From contig JBBSGC010000010.1 in assembly GCA_038254525.1 (NCBI GenBank), positions 1 through 29,054 of the forward strand: a stretch of 29,054 nt of DNA, written 5' to 3'. The DNA is from JBBSGC01 sp038254525 (GTDB lineage: Bacteria > Actinomycetota > Actinomycetes > Propionibacteriales > Nocardioidaceae). The notes beneath the pieces are model-generated. The model was not told the DNA's origin and did no database searches. It was given only the letters and a program-made list of their open reading frames with translations. Each line of letters opens with the position of its first letter. Positions within the stretch are counted from its first letter, which is position 1. Below are positions 10,039 to 19,471 of the stretch, in pieces. A program made the translations under genes and the position numbers.

Positions 10039-10766
10039 CCGCTCCCGTGCCGAACCGGGCACGGCTGAGCATCGGCGAGGTGTTGGGCCAGCTGCGGGCC
10101 GAGTTCCCGGACGTCACCATCTCCAAGATCCGTTACCTGGAGACCGAAGGACTGGTCGAACCGACGCGGACGTCCTCCGGATACCGCAAGTTCAGCAGCT
10201 CCGACGTCGAACGGCTGCGCTACGTGCTGACCCGGCAGCGCGACAGCTACTCCCCGCTGAAGCGGATCCGCGAGGACCTGGCCGCGATCGACCGCGGGCT
10301 GCATCCCGGTGACGGCAGCGGTGCGCCGACGCCGCCGCGGGTCGTCCTGGCCGACGACGGCTACCCAACAGCGGACTCCTTCGCCCCCGACGGTCGTGAG
10401 CTGCGACTGTCCCGCGCGGAGCTCCTGGAGTCGGCTGGAATCAGCGCCCAGCTGCTGGAGTCGCTCGAGCAGTACGGCTTGGTCAAGGCCCGCGCGAGCA
10501 CCGCGTGGTTCGACGGGACGGCGCTGGTGGTCGCGACGACGGTGGGTGAGCTGGCGGCCTTCGGCATCGAGCCCCGTCACCTACGGGCGTTCAAGACCGC
10601 GGCCGATCGTGAGGTCGGGCTCTTCGAGCAGGTCGTCGCGCCGCTGGCCCGGCAGCGCGACCCGGGTGCCCGGGCACGCGCCGACGACACGGTTCGCCAG
10701 CTCGCCGCGCTTTCGGTACGGCTGCACACCACTTTGGTGAAGAACGCGCTGCGCGGCCGCGGCTGA
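10035..10766 (+). CDS. ftsR: MerR-family transcriptional regulator, FtsR-like
   Basis: A 243-residue regulator with an N-terminal MerR winged helix-turn-helix (about 10-85): LSIGEVLGQLRAEFPDVTIS, KIRYLETEGLVEP, SGYRKFSSSDVERLRYV. The C-terminal part (about 115-243) is helical and lacks the cysteines of metal-sensing MerR proteins. Position and sequence match M. tuberculosis Rv1828 and Corynebacterium FtsR, an activator of ftsZ expression; the symbol rests on synteny. The GTG start at 10035 overlaps the stop of the FHA gene, so the two are translationally coupled. Confidence 0.88.
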   Translation: MTAPVPNRARLSIGEVLGQLRAEFPDVTISKIRYLETEGLVEPTRTSSGYRKFSSSDVERLRYVLTRQRDSYSPLKRIREDLAAIDRGLHPGDGSGAPTPPRVVLADDGYPTADSFAPDGRELRLSRAELLESAGISAQLLESLEQYGLVKARASTAWFDGTALVVATTVGELAAFGIEPRHLRAFKTAADREVGLFEQVVAPLARQRDPGARARADDTVRQLAALSVRLHTTLVKNALRGRG

Positions 10767-10824
10767 GAACAGTGCTGCACCACTGGTCCACTGCTCTGCA
10801 CTGCGCGCCGACCGGAGGCGGAGG

Positions 10825-10830
10825 TACGGT
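10825..10830 (+). promoter_or_regulatory. Putative -10 box giving a leaderless DUF151 transcript
   Basis: TACGGT followed by exactly 6 bases and the GTG at 10837. Both hexamer and spacing are the same as upstream of the yihY-type gene (5187-5198). The GGAG at 10831-10834 is too close to the start to act as a ribosome binding site, which favours a leaderless transcript, although GGCGGAGG at 10816-10823 could also serve as one. No clear -35 was seen. Confidence 0.4.
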
Positions 10831-10836
10831 GGAGCG

Positions 10837-11307
10837 GTGCGTGAGCTCGATGTCGTCGGTGTCCGGGTCGAGATGCCGACCAACCAACCACTCGTCCTGT
10901 TGCGTGAGGTGGGCGGCTCGCGCTACCTGCCGATCTGGATTGGTGCCGTCGAAGCCACGGCCATCGCCTTCGCCCAGCAGGGCGTGGTGCCGCCGCGGCC
11001 GCTGACCCACGACCTCATGCGCGAGCTGGTCACCTCCTTCGGTGAGGAGCTGACCGAGGTGCGCATCACCGAGGTGAAGGACGGCGTCTTCTTCGCCTCC
11101 CTGGTGTTCGAGTCCGGTGTCGAGGTGGATGCTCGGCCTTCGGACTCCATCGCGCTGGCGCTGCGCACCGGCAGCCGGATCGTGTGCACCGACGAGGTGC
11201 TGGGCGACTCAGGGGTGGAGGTGGCCGACGAGGACGAGGCGGAGGTCGACAAGTTCCGCCAGTTCCTCGACTCGGTGAGCGCGGAGGACTTCAGCACCGA
11301 GGAGTAA
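10837..11307 (+). CDS. DUF151 / bifunctional nuclease family protein
   Basis: A 156-residue protein of the DUF151 (bifunctional nuclease, BFN) family. Family blocks are VVGVRVEMPTNQPLVLLREV (6-25), YLPIWIGAVEATAIAFAQQG (30-49), the LTHDLM motif, VKDGVFFASLVF (about 81-92) and the conserved DARPSDSIALALRTG. A short acidic tail (EVADEDEAEVDKF) ends the protein. It is the counterpart of Rv1829, for which the function is not settled; plant relatives have been reported to have DNase and RNase activity. The start is GTG at 10837, in keeping with the conserved MRELDVVGV opening. It sits 70 bases after the ftsR-like gene with its own probable promoter. Confidence 0.92.
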   Translation: MRELDVVGVRVEMPTNQPLVLLREVGGSRYLPIWIGAVEATAIAFAQQGVVPPRPLTHDLMRELVTSFGEELTEVRITEVKDGVFFASLVFESGVEVDARPSDSIALALRTGSRIVCTDEVLGDSGVEVADEDEAEVDKFRQFLDSVSAEDFSTEE

Positions 11308-11380
11308 GCCATGCGTAGCCAGACCCTCGACCTCTAGTTGACGGTTTGTCGACACGCGTGGGCCGCGAGAGGCGCGGTCG

Positions 11381-11409
11381 TTGACCAGCCCGCGGCAGGG
11401 ACGTACGGT
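11381..11409 (+). promoter_or_regulatory. SigA-type promoter for the second MerR gene
   Basis: TTGACC at 11381-11386 and TACGGT at 11404-11409 are separated by 17 bases, which is the best -35/-10 match seen in the window. Transcription would start near 11416, giving a leader of about 85 bases before the GTG at 11500. The 190-base gap between the DUF151 gene and this regulator holds no other feature. Confidence 0.6.
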
Positions 11410-11499
11410 CGTCGAGGAAGATTGCCGGTGTAACTTCACCGCTGTGGTGCCCCGATGGGCCCGGATTGCGGCCGGCGGCTCCGTAGCGCTGGAGGCAAC

Positions 11500-12117
11500 G
11501 TGACAGGCAACCTGACCGGCAACGGCGACAGCTCTGCCGACGCGGCGCAGGCCGCTCGAGCCGAGGCTGCCTCGCGCAGTGCCGGTGCGCAGGGTCTGCT
11601 GTTCACCGATGACCTGGCGCCGATGCCGGACGACGTCGGTTTCCGCGGCCCGACCGCCTGCTCGGCTGCCGGTGTCACCTACCGGCAGCTCGACTACTGG
11701 GCGCGCACCGGGCTGGTCGAGCCGAGTGTCCGGGGTGCGACGGGCTCGGGGACGCAGCGTCTCTACTCGTTCCGCGACGTGCTGCTGTTGAAGATCATCA
11801 AGCGGCTGCTCGACGCCGGCGTCTCGCTGCAGCAGATCCGCACGGCGATCACCCATCTGCGCGAGCGTGGCACCGACGACCTCACCCGGGTGACCTTGAT
11901 GAGCGACGGCGCCACCGTCTATGAATGCCGCTCAGCGGAGGAGGTCATCGACCTGCTGCAGGGCGGACAAGGCGTCTTCGGCATCGCCATCGGCGGCGTC
12001 TGGCGTGAGATCGAGGGCACCCTGGCCGACCTCCCGACCGAGAAGGCGGCCGCCCCGGGTGCCGAGCACCCCGACGATGAGCTCGCCGTGCGCCGCCGGG
12101 CGCGGTTGACCGGCTGA
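11500..12117 (+). CDS. MerR-family transcriptional regulator (Rv1830/ResR-like)
   Basis: A 205-residue regulator. After a disordered tail of about 35 residues comes LLFTDDLAPMPDDVGFRGPT, typical of this subfamily. A MerR helix-turn-helix follows (about 52-125): GVTYRQLDYWARTGLVEPSV, then the RLYSFRDVLLLKIIKRLLDA stretch and GVSLQQIRTAITHLRERG. The C-terminal part (about 130-190) is a small domain with YECRSAEEVIDLLQGGQGVF. It matches M. tuberculosis Rv1830, reported as resR/mcdR and linked to cell division and antibiotic recovery. The GTG at 11500 is chosen because GGAGG lies at 11491-11495 and the tail upstream is not conserved. It lies directly before the glycine riboswitch and gcvP. Confidence 0.88.
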   Translation: MTGNLTGNGDSSADAAQAARAEAASRSAGAQGLLFTDDLAPMPDDVGFRGPTACSAAGVTYRQLDYWARTGLVEPSVRGATGSGTQRLYSFRDVLLLKIIKRLLDAGVSLQQIRTAITHLRERGTDDLTRVTLMSDGATVYECRSAEEVIDLLQGGQGVFGIAIGGVWREIEGTLADLPTEKAAAPGAEHPDDELAVRRRARLTG

Positions 12118-12176
12118 GGCACCGATCCCCAACCAGTCCCCCCGCCGACGGGCGCGAGGACGCTGGCGCCGCGTGC

Positions 12177-12182
12177 TAGTTT
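12177..12182 (+). promoter_or_regulatory. Putative -10 box for the riboswitch-gcvP transcript
   Basis: TAGTTT fits TAnnnT and lies 16 bases before the start of the riboswitch pairing region, so transcription would begin near 12189, just before the aptamer. No clear -35 was found. Confidence 0.4.
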
Positions 12183-12198
12183 GACTGCGCTGTCGACA

Positions 12199-12300
12199 CC
12201 GCACGGGAGAGTCCACGCGTGGCGTTGCGTGGCGCCGAAGGGGCAAACCTCCCCGGAACCTCTCAGGCCACCGAACCGTGCGGACGAGGCGACTGTGGAG
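12199..12300 (+). ncRNA. Glycine riboswitch, single aptamer
   Basis: The conserved core is present in order: GGGAGAG (12205-12211), CGCCGAAGGGGCAA (12233-12246), CCTCTCAGGC (12259-12268), CCGAA, and the 3' GGACGAGGCGACTGTGGAG. The closing helix is CCGCACGG (12199-12206) with CCGTGCGG (12276-12283), a perfect 8-bp match. GAGAG pairs with CTCTC. Glycine riboswitches sense free glycine and usually switch on glycine cleavage genes. There is one aptamer only; no second CGCCGA...GCAA core follows. It controls gcvP, 69 bases downstream, not the gcvH 3 kb upstream. Confidence 0.92.
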
Positions 12301-12327
12301 CTGCGGCGCGTGCGTTGTGGCGACAGA

Positions 12328-12355
12328 GGGGGAGCGGTGACCGTCCGCTGCCCCT
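12328..12355 (+). promoter_or_regulatory. Hairpin between glycine riboswitch and gcvP, likely expression platform
   Basis: GGGGAGCGG (12329-12337) pairs with CCGCT-CCCC (12345-12354, one bulged G at 12350) around a 7-base loop, giving about 9 base pairs. It ends two bases before the GGAG ribosome binding site (12356-12359), which is 9 bases from the ATG at 12369. There is no U-tract, so it is not a classical terminator. Masking of the ribosome binding site or a Rho/ribosome-access switch is more likely. The coupling to the aptamer is an inference. Confidence 0.5.
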
Positions 12356-12368
12356 GGAGTCGATATCG

Positions 12369-15229
<2,861 letters not shown>

Positions 15230-15233
<4 letters not shown>

Positions 15234-16561
15234 CTGCTGTGCACACCGCGACCGCCGCCCGGCTGCTCCGCGAGGCCGCGGTCGTCCAGCGGGACACGCG
15301 CCAGCCGTCACTCGTGGCAGGTGTCCTGCGCGAGGGTGAGCTGGTGTGGTCGGCCGTCATCGCGGCGGTCACCGGTCGGACGCCCGTTCCCGCTCGCCAG
15401 GGCGCGGGCCAGGATCGGCAGTACCGGATCGGGTCGATCACCAAGACCATGACGGCGCTGGCGGTGCTCCAGTGCCGCGACGAGCGACTGCTCGACCTCG
15501 AGGACCGGATCGGTGACCATCTCGGTGACGTGCCGTTCGCGCGGGCGAGCGTGCGGCGGCTGCTGTCGCACTCGGCGGGCCTGCCGGCCGAGCCGCTCGG
15601 CGACTGGTGGGAGCGCCACGACGGTGGTGACTTCGCCGACCTGACGAGCCGGGTCGCCACGCAGGGACCGGCCTCGGCTGCTGGCCTCCGACATCACTAC
15701 TCGAACCTCGGCTACGGCCTGCTCGGCGAGCTGGTGGGCCGATTGCGGGGTCGTCCCTGGATCGACGCGGTCACCGCCTCGGTGCTCGAACCGTTGGGCA
15801 TGCGGCGTACGACCTACACGCCGGTGGCCCCGCATGCCTGGGGTTGGTCGGTGCATCCGTACTCCGGGCGACTGTCGGCCGAGCCGCACACCGACACCGG
15901 TGCGATGGCCGCCGCCGGGCAGCTGTGGAGCACGCTGGCGGACCTGGCTCGCTATGCGGCGTTCTGGCTGGACCCCAACCCCGCGGTGTTGGCGCCGGCG
16001 ACGGTGGTCGAGATGCGTACACCACAGGCCGGGGAACCTGATGACGGCCTGAGCGGCGCCTATGGGCTGGGATTGCGGCTGGACGGGCGGGGCGACCGCA
16101 CGCTGTTCGGCCACTCCGGCTCGATGCCGGGGTTCCTCGCCGGTTTCGCGGTCGACCCGAAGGAGCGGACCGCCGCGATCACCTTGTCGAACGGCACCAC
16201 CGGCGGCACCGGCGCGCTGGCGTACACGCTGCTCGACCGGCTGGCTGAGCTGGAGCCGGCGGTCCCCGCAGAATGGGTGCCGGAGCCGCTGGTCGAGGGC
16301 GCCGACGAGCTGCTCGGCGAGTGGTACTGGGGCAGCGCCGCGTTCACGGCCGTTGTGCGCGACGGGGTGCTTCGGCTCGAGCACGCCAACCCCGGGCGGT
16401 CCAGCCGGTTCGTCCGCGTGACCGTGGACCACTGGCGGGGTCTCGACTCCTACTTCGCCGGTGAGCCGCTGCTTGTGCAGCGCGACGGCGTCGGCGCCGT
16501 GACCGGACTGGACCTGGCAACCTACGCCCTGACCCGCACCCCCCAACCCGCCGATCCGTGA
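15230..16561 (+). CDS. Serine hydrolase, class C beta-lactamase/DD-peptidase-like
   Basis: A 443-residue protein of the serine beta-lactamase-like family (PF00144). The catalytic motifs are Ser69-x-x-Lys72 (IGSITKTMTAL), Tyr157-Ser-Asn159 (HHYSNLGYGLLGELVG) and His295-Ser-Gly297 (FGHSGSMPGF). LSHSAGLP and LEPLGMRRTTY are also typical. Residues about 345-443 form an extra C-terminal beta-rich domain often found in this family. No signal peptide is visible, so it may be cytoplasmic, and the substrate (ester or peptide) is unknown. The GTG start overlaps the gcvP stop (GTGA), which should couple its translation to gcvP and put it under glycine control. Its last codons and TGA stop run into a 22-bp repeat array, so the present C-terminus (..PADP) is set by the repeat. 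Confidence 0.88.
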
Positions 16562-16621
16562 GTTTCCGACCGCCCGTCCGTGAGTTTCCGACCGCCCGTC
16601 CGTGAGTTTCCGACCGCCACC
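16551..16621 (+). repeat. 22-bp tandem repeat array 1, supplying the stop codon of the serine hydrolase
   Basis: Three head-to-tail copies with a 22-bp period lie at 16556-16577, 16578-16599 and 16600-16621. Copies 1 and 2 are identical and the last bases of copy 3 diverge. The shared core on plus is GTGAGTTTCCGACCGCCC. The TGA of copy 1 (16559-16561) is the serine hydrolase stop. The six bases before copy 1 (GCCGAT) resemble the end of a repeat unit. There are no unique spacers, so it is not CRISPR. A related array lies in inverted orientation at 17627-17716. No hairpin is evident within a unit. Confidence 0.93.
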
Positions 16622-16629
16622 GGGCCGTA

Positions 16630-17607
16630 CTAGCGGAGGATCGCCTCGAGCCAACGCTGCGTCAGCTCGAAGGCCTCCTGCCGAGCGTCCTTCTGCGACA
16701 GGTAGACATCGTGCAACGCGCCGTCGATGCGGGCGATCGCGACTCGGTGGCCGAGCCGGTGTGACCAGCGCGCGATCTGCTCGACGTCGAGGATGATGTC
16801 CGAACGCTGCACGTCATCGGTCCACGTCTCGGTGAATGCCGAGCGTGCGGATGTGAGCACGAGCACCGGCGCGCCGACGTCGAGGCCGTGGTGCAACGCC
16901 CGGTGCCCTCGACGAACCGCTCGCAGCCACCCGGCGCGCACGGCGAAGCTCGCCGCCGGCTTCCAGGCCATGTCGAACTGCCATTCACCTCGCTGCGCCT
17001 GGTGCAGCGCCTCGACGTAGACAGACGACGTGCTGCGGGGGATGACGCGGTACGGTCGGCGGGCGCCGATCTCGTCGATGGCACGGGTACCGACCGTACG
17101 CAGGAACATCGACCCGTGCAGGTCCAGCCACGGACTGTTCAGCACGAATGTCTCGGCGACCCGAGCGCCTTCCGCCCGCCGCGCGTGGGCCCAAAGCGAC
17201 GTGATCAAACCGCCGGTGGAGTGGGCGACGACGACCAGCCGCTCGTGTCCATCGCGTTCGGCGATCCGCCGCCGGGCCTCGTCAAGCTCGGGGAAATACT
17301 CGGCGAGGTCCTGGCAGAAGTTCGGTGTCTGGTGCGGCAGCAGCGACCGGCCGTACTTGCGCAGGTCCAAGGCGTAGAAGTCGTAGCCGAGCTCGTTGAA
17401 GAACTCCGCGACGTGCACCTGGAAGTAGTAGTCGCAGAAGCCGTGCACATACAGGACCGCGCGTGAGGTGGGCGCGGGCGCCGGGCGGTGCACGAGCGTC
17501 GCGTGGACCGGCCCTTCGGAGTCGTCCGGCAGGATCAACGTCTCTGCGGTGAACGGCTCACCGAGGACGTCGGTGCGGGTCTCGTCCATGCGCAGAGTGT
17601 GCCGCAT
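16630..17607 (-). CDS. Alpha/beta hydrolase (lysophospholipase-like)
   Basis: A 325-residue alpha/beta-hydrolase. The oxyanion region is VLYVHGFCDYYFQ (HG at 55-56), followed by YDFYALDLRKYGRS. The nucleophile elbow is VVVAHSTGGL (Ser130) and the likely catalytic His is His299 in GALHDVYLS. It resembles serine aminopeptidase S33 or monoglyceride lipase-like proteins; the substrate is unknown. No signal peptide is seen. The start is uncertain. ATG 17607 has GGAGG three bases upstream, which is close. ATG 17589 would shorten it by 6 residues. The frame also stays open to 17637, inside the upstream repeat array. The gene is bracketed by inverted 22-bp arrays on both sides, only 8-20 bases from its ends. 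Confidence 0.85.
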   Translation of the reverse strand: MRHTLRMDETRTDVLGEPFTAETLILPDDSEGPVHATLVHRPAPAPTSRAVLYVHGFCDYYFQVHVAEFFNELGYDFYALDLRKYGRSLLPHQTPNFCQDLAEYFPELDEARRRIAERDGHERLVVVAHSTGGLITSLWAHARRAEGARVAETFVLNSPWLDLHGSMFLRTVGTRAIDEIGARRPYRVIPRSTSSVYVEALHQAQRGEWQFDMAWKPAASFAVRAGWLRAVRRGHRALHHGLDVGAPVLVLTSARSAFTETWTDDVQRSDIILDVEQIARWSHRLGHRVAIARIDGALHDVYLSQKDARQEAFELTQRWLEAILR

Positions 17608-17626
17608 GGTCCTCCGTACGGTTCGG

Positions 17627-17716
17627 ATGGGCGACAAGTCACGGACGGGCGCTCAGGAACTCACGGATGGGCGGTCAGAAACTCACGGATGGGCGGTCAG
17701 AAACTCACGGATCGGC
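17627..17716 (-). repeat. 22-bp tandem repeat array 2, supplying the stop codon of the ABC ATPase
   Basis: Two identical copies (17689-17710 and 17667-17688), one copy with three changes (17645-17666) and a shortened fourth (about 17627-17644), read on the minus strand. The core is GTGAGTTTCTGACCGCCC, which differs from array 1 mainly at one C/T and one G/A position. The TGA at 17707-17705 is the stop of the ABC ATPase gene. The bases before it on minus are GCCGAT CCG, the same as at the end of the serine hydrolase gene. The far end of the array overlaps the upstream region of the alpha/beta hydrolase gene. Confidence 0.92.
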
Positions 17717-18664
17717 GTAGAGGAGGGGGAGGACGTCCTCGATTGCCGGCTCGGTGACCGACAGGTCGGCGATCGCGTAGCGCGCTGCCAGTGCGGCGAC
17801 GACCGGACCGGTGCTCGCGTCGGCCGGCAGGCTGAGCCACTGGCGCGTGCCCTCGACGCGAGTGACGGTCGCACCGGGCACCTGCACCGGATCGGCCACA
17901 TCGACCAGGTCGACCACCACCGTGCGGGTCGCCCCACCCACCCGGTGCAGCGCGTCGAAACCACCGTCGAAGACCAGCCGGCCCCGGTCGATCACCATGA
18001 CCCGGCTGCACACCTTCTCGATGTCGACGAGGTCGTGCGTGGTCAGCAGGATCGTCGTGCCGCGCTCGGTGTTGAGCTCACCCAGGAACGCGCGCAGCCG
18101 CTGCTTGCTGTGGACATCCAGCCCGATCGTCGGCTCGTCCAGGTAGAGGATCGCCGGGTCGTGCAGCAGCGCCGCCGCGATGTCGCCACGCATCCGCTGG
18201 CCGAGCGAGAGGGTCCGCACCGGCTGCCCGAGCAGGGGCTCGAGCTTGAGCAGCGCGACGAAGGTCGCCAGGTTGCGCTCGTACGTCTGCAGCGGCACCC
18301 GGTAGATGCGGCGCAGCAGCTCGAACGAGTCGCGCAGCGGCAGGTCCCACCACAAGCCGGTGCGCTGGCCGAAGACCACGCCGATCTTGAGGGCGAGCTC
18401 CCTGCGCCGGGCCGACGGGTCCACGCCGGCCACCCGCAGCCGGCCGCTCGTCGGAACCAGGATTCCGGTGAGCATCTTGATCGTCGTCGACTTGCCGGCG
18501 CCGTTTGGCCCGATGTAGCCGACGGCCTCGCCGGCCTCGATCGAGAAGGACACCCCGTCGACCGCGTGCACCGTCCGCGACTCCCGGCGCAGGAGGCCGC
18601 GCCGTTCGTGCACGACGAACGTGCGGCGCAGGTCGGCCACCTCGATGAGGGCTTCGCCGGGCAC
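17705..18664 (-). CDS. ABC-2 type exporter, ATP-binding protein
   Basis: A 319-residue ATPase. Walker A is GPNGAGKST (52-60), the Q-loop is FGQRTGLWWDLP (Gln100), the signature is LSLGQRMR (152-159), Walker B is ILYLDEPT (Asp176, Glu177) and the switch is His210 (LLTTHD). After about residue 225 comes the C-terminal extension usual for ABC-2 exporter ATPases. The GQRTGLWWDLP sequence is typical of the subfamily paired with DUF990 permeases, which includes reported viologen exporters. The GTG start lies 3 bases after the stop of the second permease, so the three genes form one operon. The substrate is unknown. The stop codon lies inside a 22-bp repeat, giving the C-terminus ..YADP. Confidence 0.92.
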   Translation of the reverse strand: MPGEALIEVADLRRTFVVHERRGLLRRESRTVHAVDGVSFSIEAGEAVGYIGPNGAGKSTTIKMLTGILVPTSGRLRVAGVDPSARRRELALKIGVVFGQRTGLWWDLPLRDSFELLRRIYRVPLQTYERNLATFVALLKLEPLLGQPVRTLSLGQRMRGDIAAALLHDPAILYLDEPTIGLDVHSKQRLRAFLGELNTERGTTILLTTHDLVDIEKVCSRVMVIDRGRLVFDGGFDALHRVGGATRTVVVDLVDVADPVQVPGATVTRVEGTRQWLSLPADASTGPVVAALAARYAIADLSVTEPAIEDVLPLLYADP

Positions 18665-18667
18665 GGC

Positions 18668-19471
18668 TCAGCTCCCGGTGCTGCGGTAGCGGCGGATCGC
18701 GGCCCGCCATGAGCAGCCGGCCACGACGACGAAGCCCGCGGTGACGACCGGCGAGGCCCACTGCAGCCACTCCGGGAACCCGAACGGGTCGGGTCGGCCG
18801 AGCACGTACAAGGCCGGGTACCAGTTGATGAAGGCCATCGGCAGGATGAACGTCAGCGCCTTGACGAGGTCAGCGGGATAGATCGTGAACGGGTACTGCC
18901 CGAGGGTGTTGCCTCCATAGGTAAACGCATTGGCGACCTCCGATGCGTCCCCGGCGAAGACCTGGAATGCGCCGCCCATCACGAAGATCGAGCAGAAGAT
19001 CACGGAGCCGGTGACCAGGGCCCCGGCCAGCACGGCGACGCGGGCCGGGGTCCAGCCGATGCCCGCTGTGGCGACCCCCCAGCCCAGCACCCCCACCGCC
19101 TGCACCACGCGGCCCATCCGGCGCAGCGCGAAGTGGTCGGCCGCCAGCTGTACGAGGGTCGGGACCGGTCGCACCAGCATCGAGTCGAGTGACCCGTCTC
19201 GAACGCGCCGACCGACCAGCTCGGTGTTGCCAAGCAGCAGGTCGGCCATACCGAGCGAGAACCCCGACATCCCGTAGATGACCGCGATCGAGCTCAGCGA
19301 GAAGCCGCCGAAGGCCGTGAGGTGGCTGAACATGACCAGGATGATCGCGAAGTCCAAGAACGTGATCAGCACACTGGTCAGCGTCAAGGTCACGAAGGAC
19401 GCGCGGTAGGTCAGGCTGGCCCGGATCCACGACCCGGCGATGATCCGGTAGCCACGCAGCGCGTCACCCAC
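18668..19471 (-). CDS. ABC-2 family permease (DUF990-like), second subunit
   Basis: A 267-residue membrane protein with about six hydrophobic segments and a cytoplasmic N-terminal arm (ALRGYRIIAGSWIRASLTYR). Family blocks include GRRVRDGSLDSMLVRPVPTL, followed by FILPMAFINWYPALYVLGRP. These match the second permease of DUF990 (ABC2_membrane_6) transporters. It probably forms a heterodimer with the permease encoded just upstream, which it overlaps by 8 bases. The ATPase gene follows after 3 bases. Confidence 0.88.
   Translation of the reverse strand: MGDALRGYRIIAGSWIRASLTYRASFVTLTLTSVLITFLDFAIILVMFSHLTAFGGFSLSSIAVIYGMSGFSLGMADLLLGNTELVGRRVRDGSLDSMLVRPVPTLVQLAADHFALRRMGRVVQAVGVLGWGVATAGIGWTPARVAVLAGALVTGSVIFCSIFVMGGAFQVFAGDASEVANAFTYGGNTLGQYPFTIYPADLVKALTFILPMAFINWYPALYVLGRPDPFGFPEWLQWASPVVTAGFVVVAGCSWRAAIRRYRSTGS

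Noticed and set aside
12219..12368. Longer in-frame N-terminus for gcvP
   Set aside because: It lies inside the glycine riboswitch aptamer and its hairpin; the family N-terminus begins at the ATG at 12369.
12284..12368. A second glycine aptamer
   Set aside because: No second CGCCGA...GCAA core or matching GAGAG/CTCTC pair is present; the stretch instead forms the hairpin before the ribosome binding site.
16556..17710. 22-bp arrays as a CRISPR array
   Set aside because: The copies are directly adjacent with no unique spacers, and there are no cas genes.
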